This document shows positions 44,093 to 57,962 of a stretch of 64,000 nucleotides of DNA, one piece after another (the stretch's first letter is position 1; every line of letters starts with the position of its first letter). This DNA is from Oxytricha trifallax (lineage: Eukaryota > Ciliophora > Spirotrichea > Sporadotrichida > Oxytrichidae). The notes under the pieces are model-generated. The model was given only the letters and a program-made list of their open reading frames with translations. It did not search any database and had not been told where the DNA came from. The stretch lies in the NCBI GenBank assembly GCA_000711775.1, contig ARYC01000221.1, positions 62,001-126,000 of the forward strand. Reading direction: 5' to 3'. The position numbers and the translations under genes were made by a program.

Positions 44093-46884
44093 TCACCTTC
44101 TATCATGTCTTCTTATGCCTCCTTGTATAAAGTGATTCTTTGGATCATGATTTGGATTGCTAGACATTCCTTTCTAAACGATTCTATTAATGAGATACAA
44201 AAGTTCATTTGCTATGTCTTTGATTCCCTATGATTAAAAGTCGGTTTCGTTTGCTTTATTTTTAAGTTTTCTTAATCTGTGTTTGTTTCTATTATCATAG
44301 TGATTAAATAATTCGTCTTAGTCATCGTTTTAAAAAGCGATGAGAGATCTTTGTAAAGTATGAAAATTAAGCAATTCAATTCTCTACAAGTTATCCATGT
44401 TTATCTTTATTGGTAGAGATTTTAGAGCTAGCTTGATGTCTATTTCGGTCTTTGAAGAGCTAAAATTAATAATGTGGAATAAACAAACTGCCTATCTAAA
44501 TGAAAATAAACTTATCCAGAAAAGTCTCAATCAAAGTCATTTCTTCTCTTGGGATATCTCTTATACTCATTGAATCAAAATCATCTTTGAGATTGTCTTT
44601 CACATAGTCCAAATCATTATTGTGTCCTCTTTGTTGTCTTTAGATCTTGTACATTTTTCTCAACTCTTCTATGTTCAAATCAAACTCTTTACCTTAATTA
44701 AAACAAAATAAGATAAACTTAGTAGAACTTCTACTTAACGCCTTGCATAATTCTTTGAATAAACTTCTCTCCAAATATTTTGTCCAAGTCTCTTGGTTAA
44801 GCTTTTAATTTCATTTTTTCATCATTTATTTTTTCGTCTAGTATCTATGCTTGCTTTGGCCTGTACCTAGCCCACGCTTCGATTATAAGTAGTTTATCTA
44901 TAGTATACCCTTAATCCCCTTCATCCTCTTATTTGTAATAAGCTTCAAGGAATTCCTAAGTATGATCTCTATTACGATTTCTCTTGTCTTTCAACCCTTT
45001 TTTGTACAGGTAAAGGATTGTCCTCATGACATCAATAATCTCATTGTATATAATGATTTTGTCGTGTTTGTAGTCTTCTTCTTCCTTTACTCGTTCTGTG
45101 TGCTCCTCGTGATAACTGCACAACACTCTCAAATAAGTGAAAGTGTCAAGCCCTACTCCTAAGATTACAATGATTGGTATTCCAAATACTAGCCAAAATG
45201 AAGTCCAAGGTACAATAGTCTTTCCAGTTGACTAGAGCATGATATTTATCAAGATTTTTATAAAAATTATTGGAGCTAAAACACATTCATATAGCAAGAA
45301 GGAACCAAGGTATGGTACATTTTCCACCCAATACATTAGCTTTGAAAATATCTTGCCTGTTTTTTTCATTGTTTTCTTCCTGAATGAAAAAGGTATCAAG
45401 AATAGTGCGAATATGTTTAAGGGAGGCGGGTGAATGACAAGTTCTCTGAAATAGCTTGTATCTAACATTGGAATCGAATATTTTTCAATATATTGATATC
45501 TATTGCTCTTATAATGAAATTCACCCAAGTCAATCATTACTTCATAAACAGTTGATAGAATAGCAACTAAAAAGTTCAGCAAGAAAACATTTGACACAAA
45601 AACATGAGTCATCATTAGAACTGAAAAACTCTTTTCATAGGCGGGATTTGTTGTATATTAATAAGATCCAAGAAACGCATCAAATAGCACTCTTATCGAT
45701 ATAGTTATAGAACCGAAATGCTCTGGCTCAGGTTCATAAAATAAAGTGGTAAATATCGAAGCTACTAGTATAAGGTAGCAACTAAAGATTATTCCAAATC
45801 CAATCATATCATAGATCATCCTTATTAAAGTGTGCATTAATTTCGAGATAACTCTAATGACCAAGAAATAACTAAAGAATCTCATCCAAGATACCAAAGT
45901 AACACAAATTACATAATAATCAAGGAACATCTTCCGATTTTCATCTAAGACTTATTCAATCGTGGCATTACCAATATAGTTAAAGCAAGCAATATTAAGG
46001 ATTGATGAAATAAAGTCAATTATAGTCCATTTATCCAGATAAAGCTTTTAAGGTGCAACTAAATCAAACAGTAATTTTTAAAGTTAATGTATAAACAGAG
46101 TAGCTGAAAAAACAGTACCATAATAATTAAATTCATTATACTCTTTAATGAGACTTTCAGCTAATGCTCGCTTTGAAATGGGTGGAAAACCTACGAATTG
46201 CTTTTGACTAAAAAGTTCTAAATATTTGAAGTTTATATATTGGAATAACACTACCATTCCTATAGCACTATAAATTAATAATTTAAGTATAGACTATATA
46301 TTTTTATTGTAAGAAACTCCTTTTAGAAGATATAACTAATGGATGAAGTCCTATATTTGTACTAGTACCAAAATTTGTTTTCTTTAATTGTTGTATGATA
46401 GTTGAAATCTATCAATTCTCTAAATTTAGGCTTTTTGCCTTTAAGTTTTTTAATTGGCACCCATAGTAAATATGTTAACATTGATAAATCCTCTAAGTTT
46501 CCATCACACTCAAAGGTTTTCTTGCCAACCCAAATCTCCTCCAAGAGTATATCTACTTTATAACTTGTGAAGAGCCTTTTAAATCCATTTAATGTGATAA
46601 TTTTTATCAAAGTTCTGTCTTTAAAATCTTAGTCAAGCATAACTTTTGAAAGGCGATCTTCATCTAAGTTATTTATGATCTTACTGCCTAGAATTAAGAT
46701 TCTATTGATTATTTTGTTGCATTCATGCTTGAATATTTTTATACCTAAAATTTGAAATTAATTTATGGAATTCATTTTTCTTACTATTCCCTATAGTCTT
46801 AAGAAATTCACAACATAAACAGATGACCATAATAGGATTATAGCAAAGCATTATTCTATTTTTTTCATGGCCTTCCGAGGTCAT
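44093..46884 (-). CDS. TRP/polycystin-like cation channel
   Basis: ATG at 46884 (MTSEGHEKNRIMLCYNP). A cytosolic N-terminal region with RTLIKIITLNGFKRLF and LLEEIWVGKKTFECDG is of the TRP-linker type. Hydrophobic helices follow (IQSILKLLIYSAIGMVVLF, WTIIDFISSILNIACF, FLDYYVICVTLVSWMRFF, IIFSCYLILVASIFTTLF), then the pore region (RVLFDAFLGSYQYT) and last helix (MTHVFVSNVFLLNFLVAILS), and two more hydrophobic stretches near 45290 and 45190. The C-terminus is charged. A 40-nt intron near 46747-46786 and another near 44461-44512 keep phase; a 43-bp IES (pointer AACT) is probable at 44687-44729. It is likely a membrane or ciliary Ca2+/cation channel; ion selectivity cannot be read. Confidence 0.78.
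44687..44729. other. Probable 43-bp IES in the channel gene, pointer AACT
   Basis: AACT at 44683-44686 and 44726-44729. Joining gives MQGVKQKFDLNIEELRKMYK in frame. Confidence 0.5.
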
Positions 46885-47592
46885 ACTTGATAATTAATTA
46901 ACAAAGTTTTTTAATTATGAGTACTTCCACCTTGAGAAATCCATGTAAATCAAAACATTTAACACTATTATAGAACCCTTTAAATAAATGAAAATCTAAG
47001 AAGTTATTTATAAAATAATTAGTTTTAATTTTATTAAGATTTTTCATTATAAGTAAATAACCTTGATTAAAATTGAATGGAATTAAACAACAATTGATAT
47101 CTTTATAATATGTTATTTAAATAATTATCATCGGCTTTGAAAATTAAATAATTTTAACTTTAAATTATACCTTTATTCAATATTATCTAAACTTAAACCT
47201 TCGCTCAAATTATGGCTCTATAAATGAGATTTACATTAACTTTTAAAATATAAATTATCTTAATTTAACAATTTTTTAATTAATTTCTATATATAGAATA
47301 ATTCAGTTTTTGATCCAGAGCTGAAAATTTTCAAGACCTAATTTATCATTTCTGACTTGTTAAGTATAATAGAGGTATATACTCCATTCTTCAAGCAATA
47401 CCTATATGATTTTAAATAAGCGTTTAACTTACTTTAGAAATGTCTCATTAAAATTAAGCAATGCAAAATTGAAAAGATCTTTATCACAATAAAATCAGTA
47501 TAATTAAAAAGCAATATCTTTTATCAATAATATACAATCACGAGATTAACATTAAATTAATAATCAGTTAATTTATTAGAAATTCAAATTTG
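46885..47592. other. Long AT-rich divergent intergenic region
   Basis: About 700 bp between the divergent channel and SH3-protein starts. Very AT-rich, no convincing frame, RNA gene or repeat seen. It may hold two promoters or a somatic chromosome boundary; there is no visible telomere-addition motif to tell. Confidence 0.5.
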
Positions 47593-50500
47593 ATGGCTAA
47601 ACGGTCAAGTGTAAGTCCTTCAAACGCAGGCAAATCCACTAATCTTTAGAAATTCCAAAAAGGTCTTTTCTCTCATTTGAGCTCCTCACCAGCTCTAGCT
47701 GCACAGTTCAGCTAACAATAAAAGTAAACTCTATAGAATTAGTACAGCAATAACAGCTCTCAGCATTAGTCAATGTAAAATTTAGCCAAATAATCTAAGA
47801 TGAACTCACATACTTCAAGCTACAAAAACTTCTCAAACATAAATAAATCTGCTTCTTAAGCATATATTACTTAAGTTCATAGTAATTAGAGTCCACAATT
47901 CCCTCAAAATGAAAGTAATTCCTAAGTTACTTAGCATAGAAAGTAAATAAGCAATGTAAACGACTACTAAGAAAGTTTTAAAAATTCAAATTTCATAAAT
48001 TCTAATCACTCAACTAATAATGAATGGTTTCAACCTTTGAATTGCAATTCAGTTATTGTAAACTCAAACATTCAATAGGAAAGCCATTCTCACAGTAATT
48101 CAATGTAAAGTTTGCATAATTAGTTCACTTAGTAATAATATAATCAAGGATTCAATAATTTTCAGCAATTATAACATGAAAGCGAGCTACAGTAGTAAAT
48201 TAATGTTAATAATTATTAGCCTGAGTAGATGTCCTTTTTTAATCCCAACTCTATTTCTCAGGTATTGTCAATAAATGTTTTTGTTACTTAAAAATTAAAT
48301 GGAATCTATTTCTAATGCTAAAATAGATTCTGAAAATTAACTGATTGAAATTCTCAATAACAAGGCTCATCAAAATTAAATGATAGAAAAGCTCTTTTTC
48401 AAATAATCGGAAGATTTTAGTGCATATAGTTATAAATATTATTATTTTCTATTCATACTAGATAAATAATGATTCACAAGAAACAGTTCAAAGTTCAAAA
48501 GATTTATCTGAATAAATTCCTACAAATCTGTAAAGCAATTTAACTATTGTAGACATACCTATTTACTAATGAAAATAATTTTTTTTATAGAATTATACAA
48601 ATGAAAAATTCAATTAAATATAAATGTAATCAAAATTAATTCTATAATATATTCTCCCATTTCAGCTAATCTATTTGATATTTTGGTATTAATTTCTTTT
48701 TTAAAAATCGTTAATTAAATTTCCTTCCCATGTACTGCTGAAATATATTTTTTTAGCAATAAATGTTACCTTTAAAATTGAATAAGTTGCCCATTAAATT
48801 TAGTAAAGCTAATGTTTTGAAATATTTTTTTAAAAAAAGCAATTAAAAATCAAAAATAAATAAGTTTTGTTCAATTTTTTAATTCAAATTATTAATACAA
48901 TAATAAAGAAAATGTTTTTATTCAGCCTGTCTCAAGCAATGTTGTCGAAGTTAAGAAAACTGATAACAAGAAGAGTCTTTTAAAGAAATCAAAGTCCCCT
49001 ATAAAACGGATAGATATGGTGTACCCAAAATAAACTAAGAAAATTAATGAAAAGTCAGTTTCTCGTAAAAGTATAAATGAGAGGTCTGTATCGAGATCAA
49101 CTTCGTAAATTAAAATTAGAAATATTTAGAAATAATCGAAATCGCCATAGAAAATTTTAACAGATAGAGCTGAGCTTAAAGAATCATAGAGTGAAATCAT
49201 TAATTTGAAAAAGATCACAACAAATCGATAGATTGAAAAATAATGTTTTATTATAATCTTAAATATGATTTTTTGTAAATGGGCAATACACTTTTTCAAA
49301 TACTTTAACTTAAGAAGAAACTCAAAATAAGCTTCTAGAACCAGTTGGATAGTTGAGTTCTATTTCAAGCTACACTTCAAGAAATTAAAATCAAAGCAAT
49401 CAGAGAATTTAATAGCAATCCTAATCTACTCTGTGTAATGTTGGCTCTGTGAAAAATAAAGACAACACTTAATAGATCATTTTGAATTTCAATTAACCTC
49501 TGGCTACCCTTGAGTCTAATAATAATTAAAATGTATAATTTCATTTAACTATAGTCATTTGACCACTCAAATCATAACAACTAGACACTTCAAACATGCT
49601 AGCAGATTCAGCACATAAATCAAGTGAGTGAATTGAAAGATTAAGTGTAAATTCTATAAGCTAAGGTTTCACAAATGAAAGAGAAAAGTAAAAAGGAAAA
49701 ACTATAGACGGTTAATTAACTGAAAATAATCGAAGATAACTATCAAAAGTATGCCTACTATTATACAAAATATCTAGAGGAAAAAATTGTTTATAATGAG
49801 CTCTAAAATAGAATGGAGGAATATCAAGAAGTTATTCAAGGCCAGTAGGGATAACTATAAATCTACAAAAGTATTGCTAATTCTTTGGTAGATATTTTGT
49901 ATTAGGATATGCAGTAATCTTTTATAAGAAAAACAGAAGTCATTTCTGCTATTAAATCTCAATTGTAAAATAACTAAATGTAGGTTGAACCAAATGAAGA
50001 TGCTTAGATATTACAGAAATTGCAATTCCTTGAAGAATTACTAATTAAATAGACTCACGAAAGCCCAGACTAATTGAATTCTTAAATGGCTAAAATAGAG
50101 GTATAGTAGGCTTACTAGAGTGGATTTCATTCAAAGAGATCTTTGTCCTAATAGTTTAATAATTCAAGGAGCGATCACAAAAGAAAGTTCTTTTTATGTA
50201 TGATTAATTTGAAGGTTACTAAGAGTGGAGGAAGATCAAGCACTCCTAAGACTCAAATGAGATACTAGGAATGCAAAGAAGAAGATGAAGATGACTAGTA
50301 TCACTATCAACACTTCCCCTCAGCAATAGATTTTTCAGATGACTCTGGCCTGACAACTAAGAGAGATTAAGCCATAAAAATATTCAGATAAAGTATTTAG
50401 TCTCCACCAGTTCAAGAGTAGAGTGAAGACCGTATATCATAGGAGACTCTTAGGGTAAAGTCTAACAATTATGGAATTATTTTACAAGATTAAGCATCTA

Positions 50501-51526
50501 TGAAACAAAGCTTAAGCAGACAGAGTCTTTTGTCACAGTTACCTCTATCATAATAGAGTGCAACACAAATAAAGAAAAATGATGCTACAAATTAAGAGTT
50601 AAATGCTTAATCATAAAACAACATATACGAGTATACTTTGAAAAATTGCAATCTTTAAGAGGAAGTTAAACCTTAAGCAAACTAACTAAATAATTTAAGT
50701 AATTAATCTAATAATAACAATCTAAGTAACAAAGAAGGCATTATATCATTCGATTTGTACTAAAAAAGGTAATCTCTTCAAAATCCTGGATAAATTCCAA
50801 AATCTTAAAGTAATGGAAATGCTTTATCTGCGTTTTCAGATGAAGTAATGAACAGTATTTCTAAATTGGATACTTTCAGTCACTCTCTTATCCAAGATCA
50901 ACCTTCAAATTACAACCAAAACATCATCAAGATTGACGATGGTCAAGATTCTAAACCACTTAAATATTCAGTAGAATTCGTTAACGGAGACGATAGTGAT
51001 TAAGAAGATCAATATTGTGATTCACAATCAAGTTATGATTTAGTTCAAACATCTGAAAAAACTCATCCTAAAAAATTAGGGTTTTCTTCAGGAAGCATCA
51101 ATATGGCTTCGTTCTAAAACGACGAAAATTTAATAAATATGATGGCTAGTACAAACGACTTGGAGAAATTCAAAATCGGAACTTAGTAACTATAAGAATT
51201 CCAAAAGTTAAGTCAAAATATTAGTAATTAATCTTAAAGACAATCTTAACAAAGATTAATGCAAGAGTAGTAAAATAATCATCCAGTTTCAAGCAGAAGT
51301 ATTGAAATTGCTGTAGCAATTTAATAGTTCGTAGGCGAAAAAGAATAAGATCTCAGCTTTAAGATTGGTGAGAAGATATAATAAAGTAGAATATAATTTA
51401 TCATTTTTAATATTTATACTAATTGAACAAAAAATAAAAGGATCGATCTGGATGTATGGCTCTATTGGAGCTAGAAAGGGATGGTTCCCTCAGACTCATG
51501 TTAAAATTGAAGAACACTTCTTATGA
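47593..51526 (+). CDS. Large Gln/Asn/Ser-rich protein with C-terminal SH3 domain
   Basis: ATG at 47593 (MAKRSSVSPSNAGKSTNL). The first ~230 residues are Gln/Asn/Ser-rich; then a Lys/Ser-rich part, a helical coiled region (YYTKYLEEKIVYNEL, QDMQQSFIRKTEVISAI), and a long acidic Gln/Ser-rich part. The last ~60 residues are an SH3 domain: AIQQFVGEKEQDLSFKIGEKI, then a 55-nt GT-AG intron (about 51378-51432) and SIWMYGSIGARKGWFPQTHV, with the conserved Leu-Ser-Phe, Trp, Gly-Trp-Phe-Pro and Val positions. TGA at 51524-51526. Interruptions near 48240-48310, 48560-48920 and 49230-49290 are not fully resolved. SH3 domains bind proline-rich peptides; this is probably a scaffold. Confidence 0.68.
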
Positions 51527-51598
51527 AAATTGATTTATTAATTCCAAATATATGTATGAAGATCAATCGAATTGGTAAAGAGATATTTTTAATTAAAA

Positions 51599-53831
51599 TC
51601 AATATTATTTTGGTAACCCATGTTAAAATACTCCTGCTCCTGGAGGGAATTGCTGAAATCCTGCAGGTCTTTGGCTAGGGTGTCCAAATTTATCACGCTA
51701 AATAATATCATCTAAATCTCTGAGAAGCCTATCATCATGCGACTCTACAACTGCTTTCATAATACCTTCGCCGTACTCTTTAATTAGAGTCATTATGAAT
51801 TATTAAGCTGGGAATTGACAATTATACCTGTCATCTTAATATAAGCATAAAGTAAAAAGGTTATATATAATCTTTAGCTGATCTAAAAGCAGAATCTAAG
51901 AATAATTCAAGGTAAGGTCTAAAAACCTTTTTACCAACAGATTTGATAATTTCATTCAAACTTTTGAAGTAGTTTTCTTTCAGTAATGAAGATTCAGTGA
52001 ATTAATCCAGAAATCCTAAGTCAGGAAGATTTTAAAGCATTTTAGACAGTTCTTTTTAATCAAGCTATTTTACAATTTCTCTGAGTAGATATACACTTCC
52101 ATCAGATAATTCCCATAATTCTTATTGTCTCGCAAATCCAGGATCTTCTATACCTTAGAGATGAGTAGCAACATTTGGAATAATCAGAGCAGGCTATTTT
52201 TGCTCTTCAACTTAAGTCTTAGAATCTACATCAAATTTCACACCATAAGGAATATTAGAAAACGGTTTAATAGGTTGTTATTGCTTTGCTTTCAACAAAT
52301 TCTCTTACAGATATTTAAGTAATTCTGCTTTAAAATCTTAATTCTTTAAAGCTATTACTCCACATAATATTGCACAAGCCTCTCTGACAGTTGGAATATT
52401 TTCAGATAGATATTTTAATGCTAGTTATTGAACAGCTTCTAGCTACTCCTTTTCAAAATCACTAATGTCATAAATTTTGAATATTTCACTTAAAGTTATC
52501 GCAACTCCTTTTCTCACCTACCACTATATATCTTTAATACTCTCTAGTAAGTTTGAAACAATCCTGTTTAGTTTGGGTTTATAAGCATTTAGCTATTGCG
52601 ATGCAACATTTTTAAATATTTCGTCAAGGCATTCAGTAGCCACTTCCCTTACTTAGAAGTTTTCTGATTTCAATTAAGTGATGTAAAATTCGGTAACTTC
52701 TTCATTCAACTTAGCTAAATATTACTTGCCTTCTTGCCCTACAACCTGCTTCCATGTATCTTAATTGTATATTTTTATCCCCTCCGCCATGTAATGTCTA
52801 TTGAAGCAAATTCTTGGCAAAAGGAGTTTGTCAATGCTTTACTTTTAATCCTCTGAGGCTAATTCATAGATCTTCCTTGCTGAATGAGAAGCAGCAAATC
52901 TTACTTAAGACCAGTTATCTGCCATTCCTTAAGAAATGAAATTTGCATAGTATATGAGATCAAATGATTCAACTTTATCTTTTTAGACTGATGAAAGGAC
53001 AACCAAAATTAATTGTTAAATTAATTCTCTTATATGTCTATTCGAGTGATTAGAACAAAATTCTATCATCTTTTCAATTTGTTTTCTATCAAAATATTGT
53101 TGAATTTAAATGCAGGAAAAAATTGAATTAATCTGAATTAAATTTATTTAGTTTTATAACTTTTTTTGCAATAATGAATCCCTACAGGTTCAATGATTGA
53201 TTTTAGTACCAATAAAATCCCTTCAATAGCTTTATTGATTTTATTCTGCTTGAGTAATTAATCCTTATTCACAGTTTAACCCATATGAGTTAACTGCTCA
53301 CTTGGATGTAACTCATTAGTTTGTTGAATTAACTCATCTTGCTACTTTGATATAAGTTCAAAGCATTTATTAACATCTTCTTTGATATATTCCTTGGCTT
53401 AGTCAAGAGAAAAAAAGTATAGCCTCAACAAAGCTGAAAGTTGCTCTAATATTCTTGGCTCTTCCTCTTTTAGAAGACTTTCTAGTCTTGATTCATTTGC
53501 AATATTTGAGTGAATGTTTTCAAATATTGAAGTGTTTGATTTCAGATTCTGCAGTAGACTTTTATAGCCAATTAGAGATCCATATCTTTCTTCCCATTTT
53601 TCAGAGATCAGCATAGAATTAAGAATTGTCATAATTTATGCTAATTATTCTTTCTAAAGATCAGAGTTTTCCTCTTTGTTAATACTAGTTATGATAGCAT
53701 CCTCGAAATTATATATAAAATAATATTTAAATTAAATTTTTAAGGGCTTTCTCTCTATCTAAATGCATTTGAGAGCCTAGACCTAAAACCTATAATTATA
53801 AAGTTTTCTCTGTAGTGTCAAGTGATTCCAT
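51599..53831 (-). CDS. HEAT-repeat protein
   Basis: ATG at 53831 (MESLDTTEKTLQLQVLGLGS) to TGA at 51599. The chain is a series of helical HEAT-like repeats: ISEKWEERYGSLIGYKSLLQN, MADNWSQVRFAASHSARKIY, SENFQVREVATECLDEIFKN, IKDIQWQVRKGVAITLSEIF, with the Asp/Trp-VR pattern typical of HEAT units. The C-terminus is Gly/Pro/Gln-rich (KFGHPSQRPAGFQQFPPGAG). Three IESs (pointers AAATT, TGAAT, TATA) are resolved by frame. It is a protein-interaction solenoid; I cannot assign a specific family member. Confidence 0.7.
51827..51869. other. Probable 43-bp IES in the HEAT gene, pointer TATA
   Basis: TATA at 51823-51826 and 51866-51869. Joining gives FRSAKDYNCQFPAQQFIMTLI in frame; low sequence complexity makes the exact ends uncertain. 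Confidence 0.5.
53106..53179. other. 74-bp IES in the HEAT gene, pointer TGAAT
   Basis: TGAAT at 53101-53105 and 53175-53179. Joining gives SIIEPVGIQQYFDRKQIEKM in frame. Confidence 0.72.
53711..53738. other. 28-bp IES in the HEAT gene, pointer AAATT
   Basis: AAATT at 53706-53710 and 53734-53738. Joining gives REKALKNFEDAIITSINKEE in frame. Confidence 0.65.
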
Positions 53832-54005
53832 ATCTTATAATTAATTTCAATGAGATAAGTCTTTAAATTTAAATATCAAAAATAGATTAAAATTAATATC
53901 GGACTTAAATATTCTTTTTTTCAATGAATTTTTGAAAGAATTATATATGAATTAAATCACGGATAATATATGAACTATTCACTTATCTACTTTACGAGGA
54001 TTTTA

Positions 54006-57000
54006 TCAATATTCAGCTTTATCAATTTATTGCTCTTCTCCATTCTCGTCAAATCTAACTTGCTTTCTTTGATCTTGAGCTAATGGTGCAAATTAGTTGA
54101 TTAGTTAGTTTTTAAAATTGAAATTAATTTTAGAGATATGAAATAAATCCAGTAGGATAATTCAAGCATATTTAAATCAGGAACATGGACCAAATTATAT
54201 GTGAAAATGAATATTAATTTTGCAAATCTGTCTGATCTACCTTCTTTGGCATATCTGTTCATAATCTTGGCTAGCTCATTTTCAAATTTATCTCCGTTGA
54301 CACCGTAGGCCAAGTATCTTCTTTCGAATTCAGTCATCTTTTCTCTTTGAGATTAGCCTAATTGAACTAAGTCTTAAAATATAACAACTCAACAAATTTA
54401 ATTAGTCTTCACTTGAAAGTGCCTTAACACATTATCTGATAACTCTGCAGAAATCAACTCTGTTGCCATCATTGTATGATGGGTCTTCTAGCAGTGTCAA
54501 AACAAGGACCTTAGCGAAGGGCTTCTTAGCTAAGCACTCTTCGACTAACTGCTTGAACACATTTTCCCTTTGCTTTGGCTCCTCGATTTGATAGACAACT
54601 TCAGTCAAAATTGTTTGAATATATTGTCTCTGGGCATCGATTGGGAAGGTCTGGAAGTAGAACTGGAATGCTGGAGAGGAAAGGAATATCTTGGCACCTG
54701 AAATCCAGTTATCCTTAAGAGCCCATTAAAATACCCTAAAATCTTTAATATAACTTAAATTTGATATTCTCTTAGATTTTAATTTACATTTTTAAATAAT
54801 TAAAGATAAGAGATATATTAAATTAACAAAGAAAAAGAATTTAAATAAATTTAGGCAGTAAAATAATACTTTACTTAAAACTTATGCCATCTCAGGAACA
54901 TGAAGTGCTCGCTTTATTTATTGTTTTTATACTATAAAACTAAATTATATCTATTTTAGGAGATTTTTATTGGACAAATGATGTTGCGTCTTGTTGAGTC
55001 AAATAGAAATAGTCAGCTTTGGTTACGATTGAAAGGAGGTTATCGTTTTATAGCTTCAAAAGTAGTGGTAAGATCATACTTCTGAATGAGTAGAAGCTAG
55101 TCTCATTTCTAGACACTTAAAACTCACCGCCAAGATCTTCATAGCCCTAGTTTGTTTTGATGCCATATACCTTGATGAATTATAATTATGAGGAATGTAT
55201 TATAATATATTCAATAGTTTGTTATACTGGAGACTTGCCTCTCTGTTAGTGTAAATGCTTAGCAAAAGTGGATTCAATCTCTTAACTGAAATTGGATCGT
55301 TGTTAGGTACATCTAAAATAACATCATCATTCAGGAAATTTCCGAAATTGATTTAACTGATGGCATCAGCTTTATCTTAATAGTATAAAGCATGGATTGC
55401 AGCTTCGTCTTAAAGTAAATTAAATACGATCATAGTAGTAATAAAAATAGAAGTTAATTGATTTTAGTAGGGTTATTAATTATATTACTAATTTCTATAG
55501 TTTTTTAACAAAGGAAAAAAAATAATCAGTAATTTGGCATTATCTTAAAGCTTCTTGAAGAAATATAAATATTATTATTTAATTGAGAAGTTATATCTTT
55601 GTTTATATTAAACGTTATGTCAAATTAAAATAATAAAATTAAAAAATATGTCAGATAATCCTTTAAGCTCAATATATTATTAGCTTTTAATTTTTTATGC
55701 TCTCTTTGCAATAAAGAAATTTAATTTTAGTTTTGGATTTAATTGTACAAATCAAGGGTCTGTTGATAATCTAAATCAAGAATCTTATAACTATGAAATA
55801 TTTTTATAAAGAATAATTTTCAACTTATTATAAAGTTTTTGGGGTTGGTAATTTGTTGAATAGTTTCATAAACATTCCAGCTAACGCAATTATTTAAAAG
55901 TTATTGCAGTTCAGTTCTTTGGTACTCAGAAAGATCTTGATATAAAACATTTATCAACTTATCTATATAAACTATTTTAATTTTACTATGATATAGGTAT
56001 CTTGTAGTGTCTTATCTTAAGAATTGAGGGAAGTTGACTTGGTCATTCTCATAGATGAAATATTGACACAGAATTATCAAATCTCTTGCAACATAGTTCT
56101 TTTTGTCATGCCATTGTTAATAAGCCAAGTCTACTTGGTTATTCTTGAATAAAAGTCTAAGTGTCAGAGTATTGTCATCTCCACCTGGGAAGGTTGAGAA
56201 ATATCTGCTGTCAATATTCTTTAATTCTCTTAGCAAGTTCATGGTCTTATGTTCAGTCAAAATAAACTTGGATTATTTCTATTAAATTTTGTAAAATATT
56301 TCTCAGTGGGTTTATATTGAACAAGCTTGGTGCAACCATTGTAGGCAGCAGCCTGGAGGAGACTGAAGTCGTCTTGAGAGAATTATACTTGCCTTAATTC
56401 ATTTTGTCTTTGTAGGTAACAAAGTGCGATGTAAGAAGAATGACCTCTCAATGAAACTAAATCTTGGAGCTTAAATGACTTGATCATATCAATTGCTTCA
56501 ACATCTCTATATAAAGGGTAGATAATTTTATGCGGAAATATAATTTAGGGGAGGTTTTGAAGGAAAATTAAATACTTCCCTATTTTAGAGAATAAGCATA
56601 TTTAGCTCATCAATATCAAAATCCTTAATGTCTCTCTTTTGGAAGACACTGGTGTGGATTGACTTGGCAACTCTATTGTCGTGAGCTTCTCTTTCATTCA
56701 AATCTTGAATACCAGCATCATCGTCTTCTTCTAAGATCTTAGACTCGTGGTCAAATACTTGCAAACTTTGTCCCATATAAGCCTTGAATTTATCGAGATT
56801 GAAAATCAAGTTGATGAACTTTTTGCCCTCAGTTTTCTTGACATCTGATTAATCGAGCATGTCGATATATCTCATGAATTTCATGAATCTTTCTTGATGC
56901 TCATCTGAAGAGTTAGCAATATAAGAATATAAACGATACTTTTAAATACTTGTTAATTTTAACCTCAAGTTCAACTTAGGTTACATTACTAAGAGCTTCA

Positions 57001-57962
57001 TTGTATAGACTGAAATCAGTTGACTTCATAAAGATGTCTCTCTCAGTAAGAACTAATAAAAGATAAGGTGCGTAACATTTCTGAGCCAAAATCTTGACAA
57101 TTTCATATGGTGTACCCTAGAGCTGGTAAATTCTCTATACTATAGAAAATCTCTCGCTTACAGGCAATGATAAGAAGACGTTTCTTCCAAAATCACTGTT
57201 AAGGAATCTATCTATAAATTAGATGTAGGTGGCATCATATGTAGAGAATAATTCCAATGTGCTTAGGATGTAGTTATAGTTTGCTTTTGACCATACATTC
57301 TACCAGTCAGAGGAGAATAAAAATGAGAGCAAGTCATGTTGACGCTTATGGAGAGCAATTAATCCTATTTAATTAATTATTCCTTTTCTTAGAAATATCA
57401 TTCAAATTTATAGCGAAGGTTTTTTAAATGAAAAACTAAATCAAATTATGCTTAAAAAAAGAAATTAACTTATATTCAAAGTTAACTTTGTGAACATTAT
57501 CAATTATTTTTAAGTTTATTAAAAAAAGAATTTATACAGCAATTAAAGCATTATAACTTTAATTTAATTTATATTCCAACTATCTTCCTAATCAATAGTT
57601 TATAAATATCTGAGAAAAAAAGATTTTGGTATCATAATGAGCAAGATGTTTCCAATATGATCAGTAGTTTATGTTTTCAATGAATCATAATATGGAACTG
57701 CTACTTGACAAACTGCCTGTCTTGGATCAAAACCACTTTAAAGTAAGTACTGGAAAACTTGAATAAGTTGCTCAGGTAGGATGTTATCCCCGTTCCAGAT
57801 CATAAGGCAAGGTGCAGTCCAATTCATGTAGGGGTTTTGGTACACCAAACCGTAAGATACTTCTAAATACGAATAATTAATAAATATCTTGGTTGAAACC
57901 ATTATCAATTGGAACTCTTCTGAATTACAAAGTAGAAACTATCTCTTTAATGTTATCGACAT
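54006..57962 (-). CDS. Large ankyrin-like helical-repeat protein
   Basis: ATG near 57962 (MSITLKRQFLLCNSEEF) to TGA at 54006. Blocks in order: TAPCLMIWNGDNILPEQLIQ, GLIALHKRQHDLLSFLFSSD, YAPYLLLVLTERDIFMKSTD, the acidic SKILEEDDDAGIQDLNERE, SFKLQDLVSLRGHSSYIALC, AKIFLSSPAFQFYFQTFP, EECLAKKPFAKVLVLTLLED, and a C-terminal RYLAYGVNGDKFENELAKI. These are degenerate ankyrin/helical repeats shared with the next gene (58139-59487), including a repeated W-x-D plus helix pattern. Two IESs (pointers TGCAAA, TAATT) are resolved; breaks near 54730-54900, 55430-55960, 56280, 56560, 56940 and 57370-57660 are evident but not fixed, so the start and internal structure are approximate. Confidence 0.6.
54093..54226. 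other. 134-bp IES, pointer TGCAAA
   Basis: TGCAAA at 54087-54092 and 54221-54226. Joining gives GRSDRFAPLAQDQRKQVRF and a natural C-terminus. Confidence 0.75.
54364..54403. other. 40-bp IES, pointer TAATT
   Basis: TAATT at 54359-54363 and 54399-54403. Joining gives KALSSEDQLGQSQREKMTEF in frame. Confidence 0.65.

Noticed and set aside
45239..45433. Plus-strand frame in the channel gene
   Set aside because: Shadow of transmembrane-helix codons on the minus strand.
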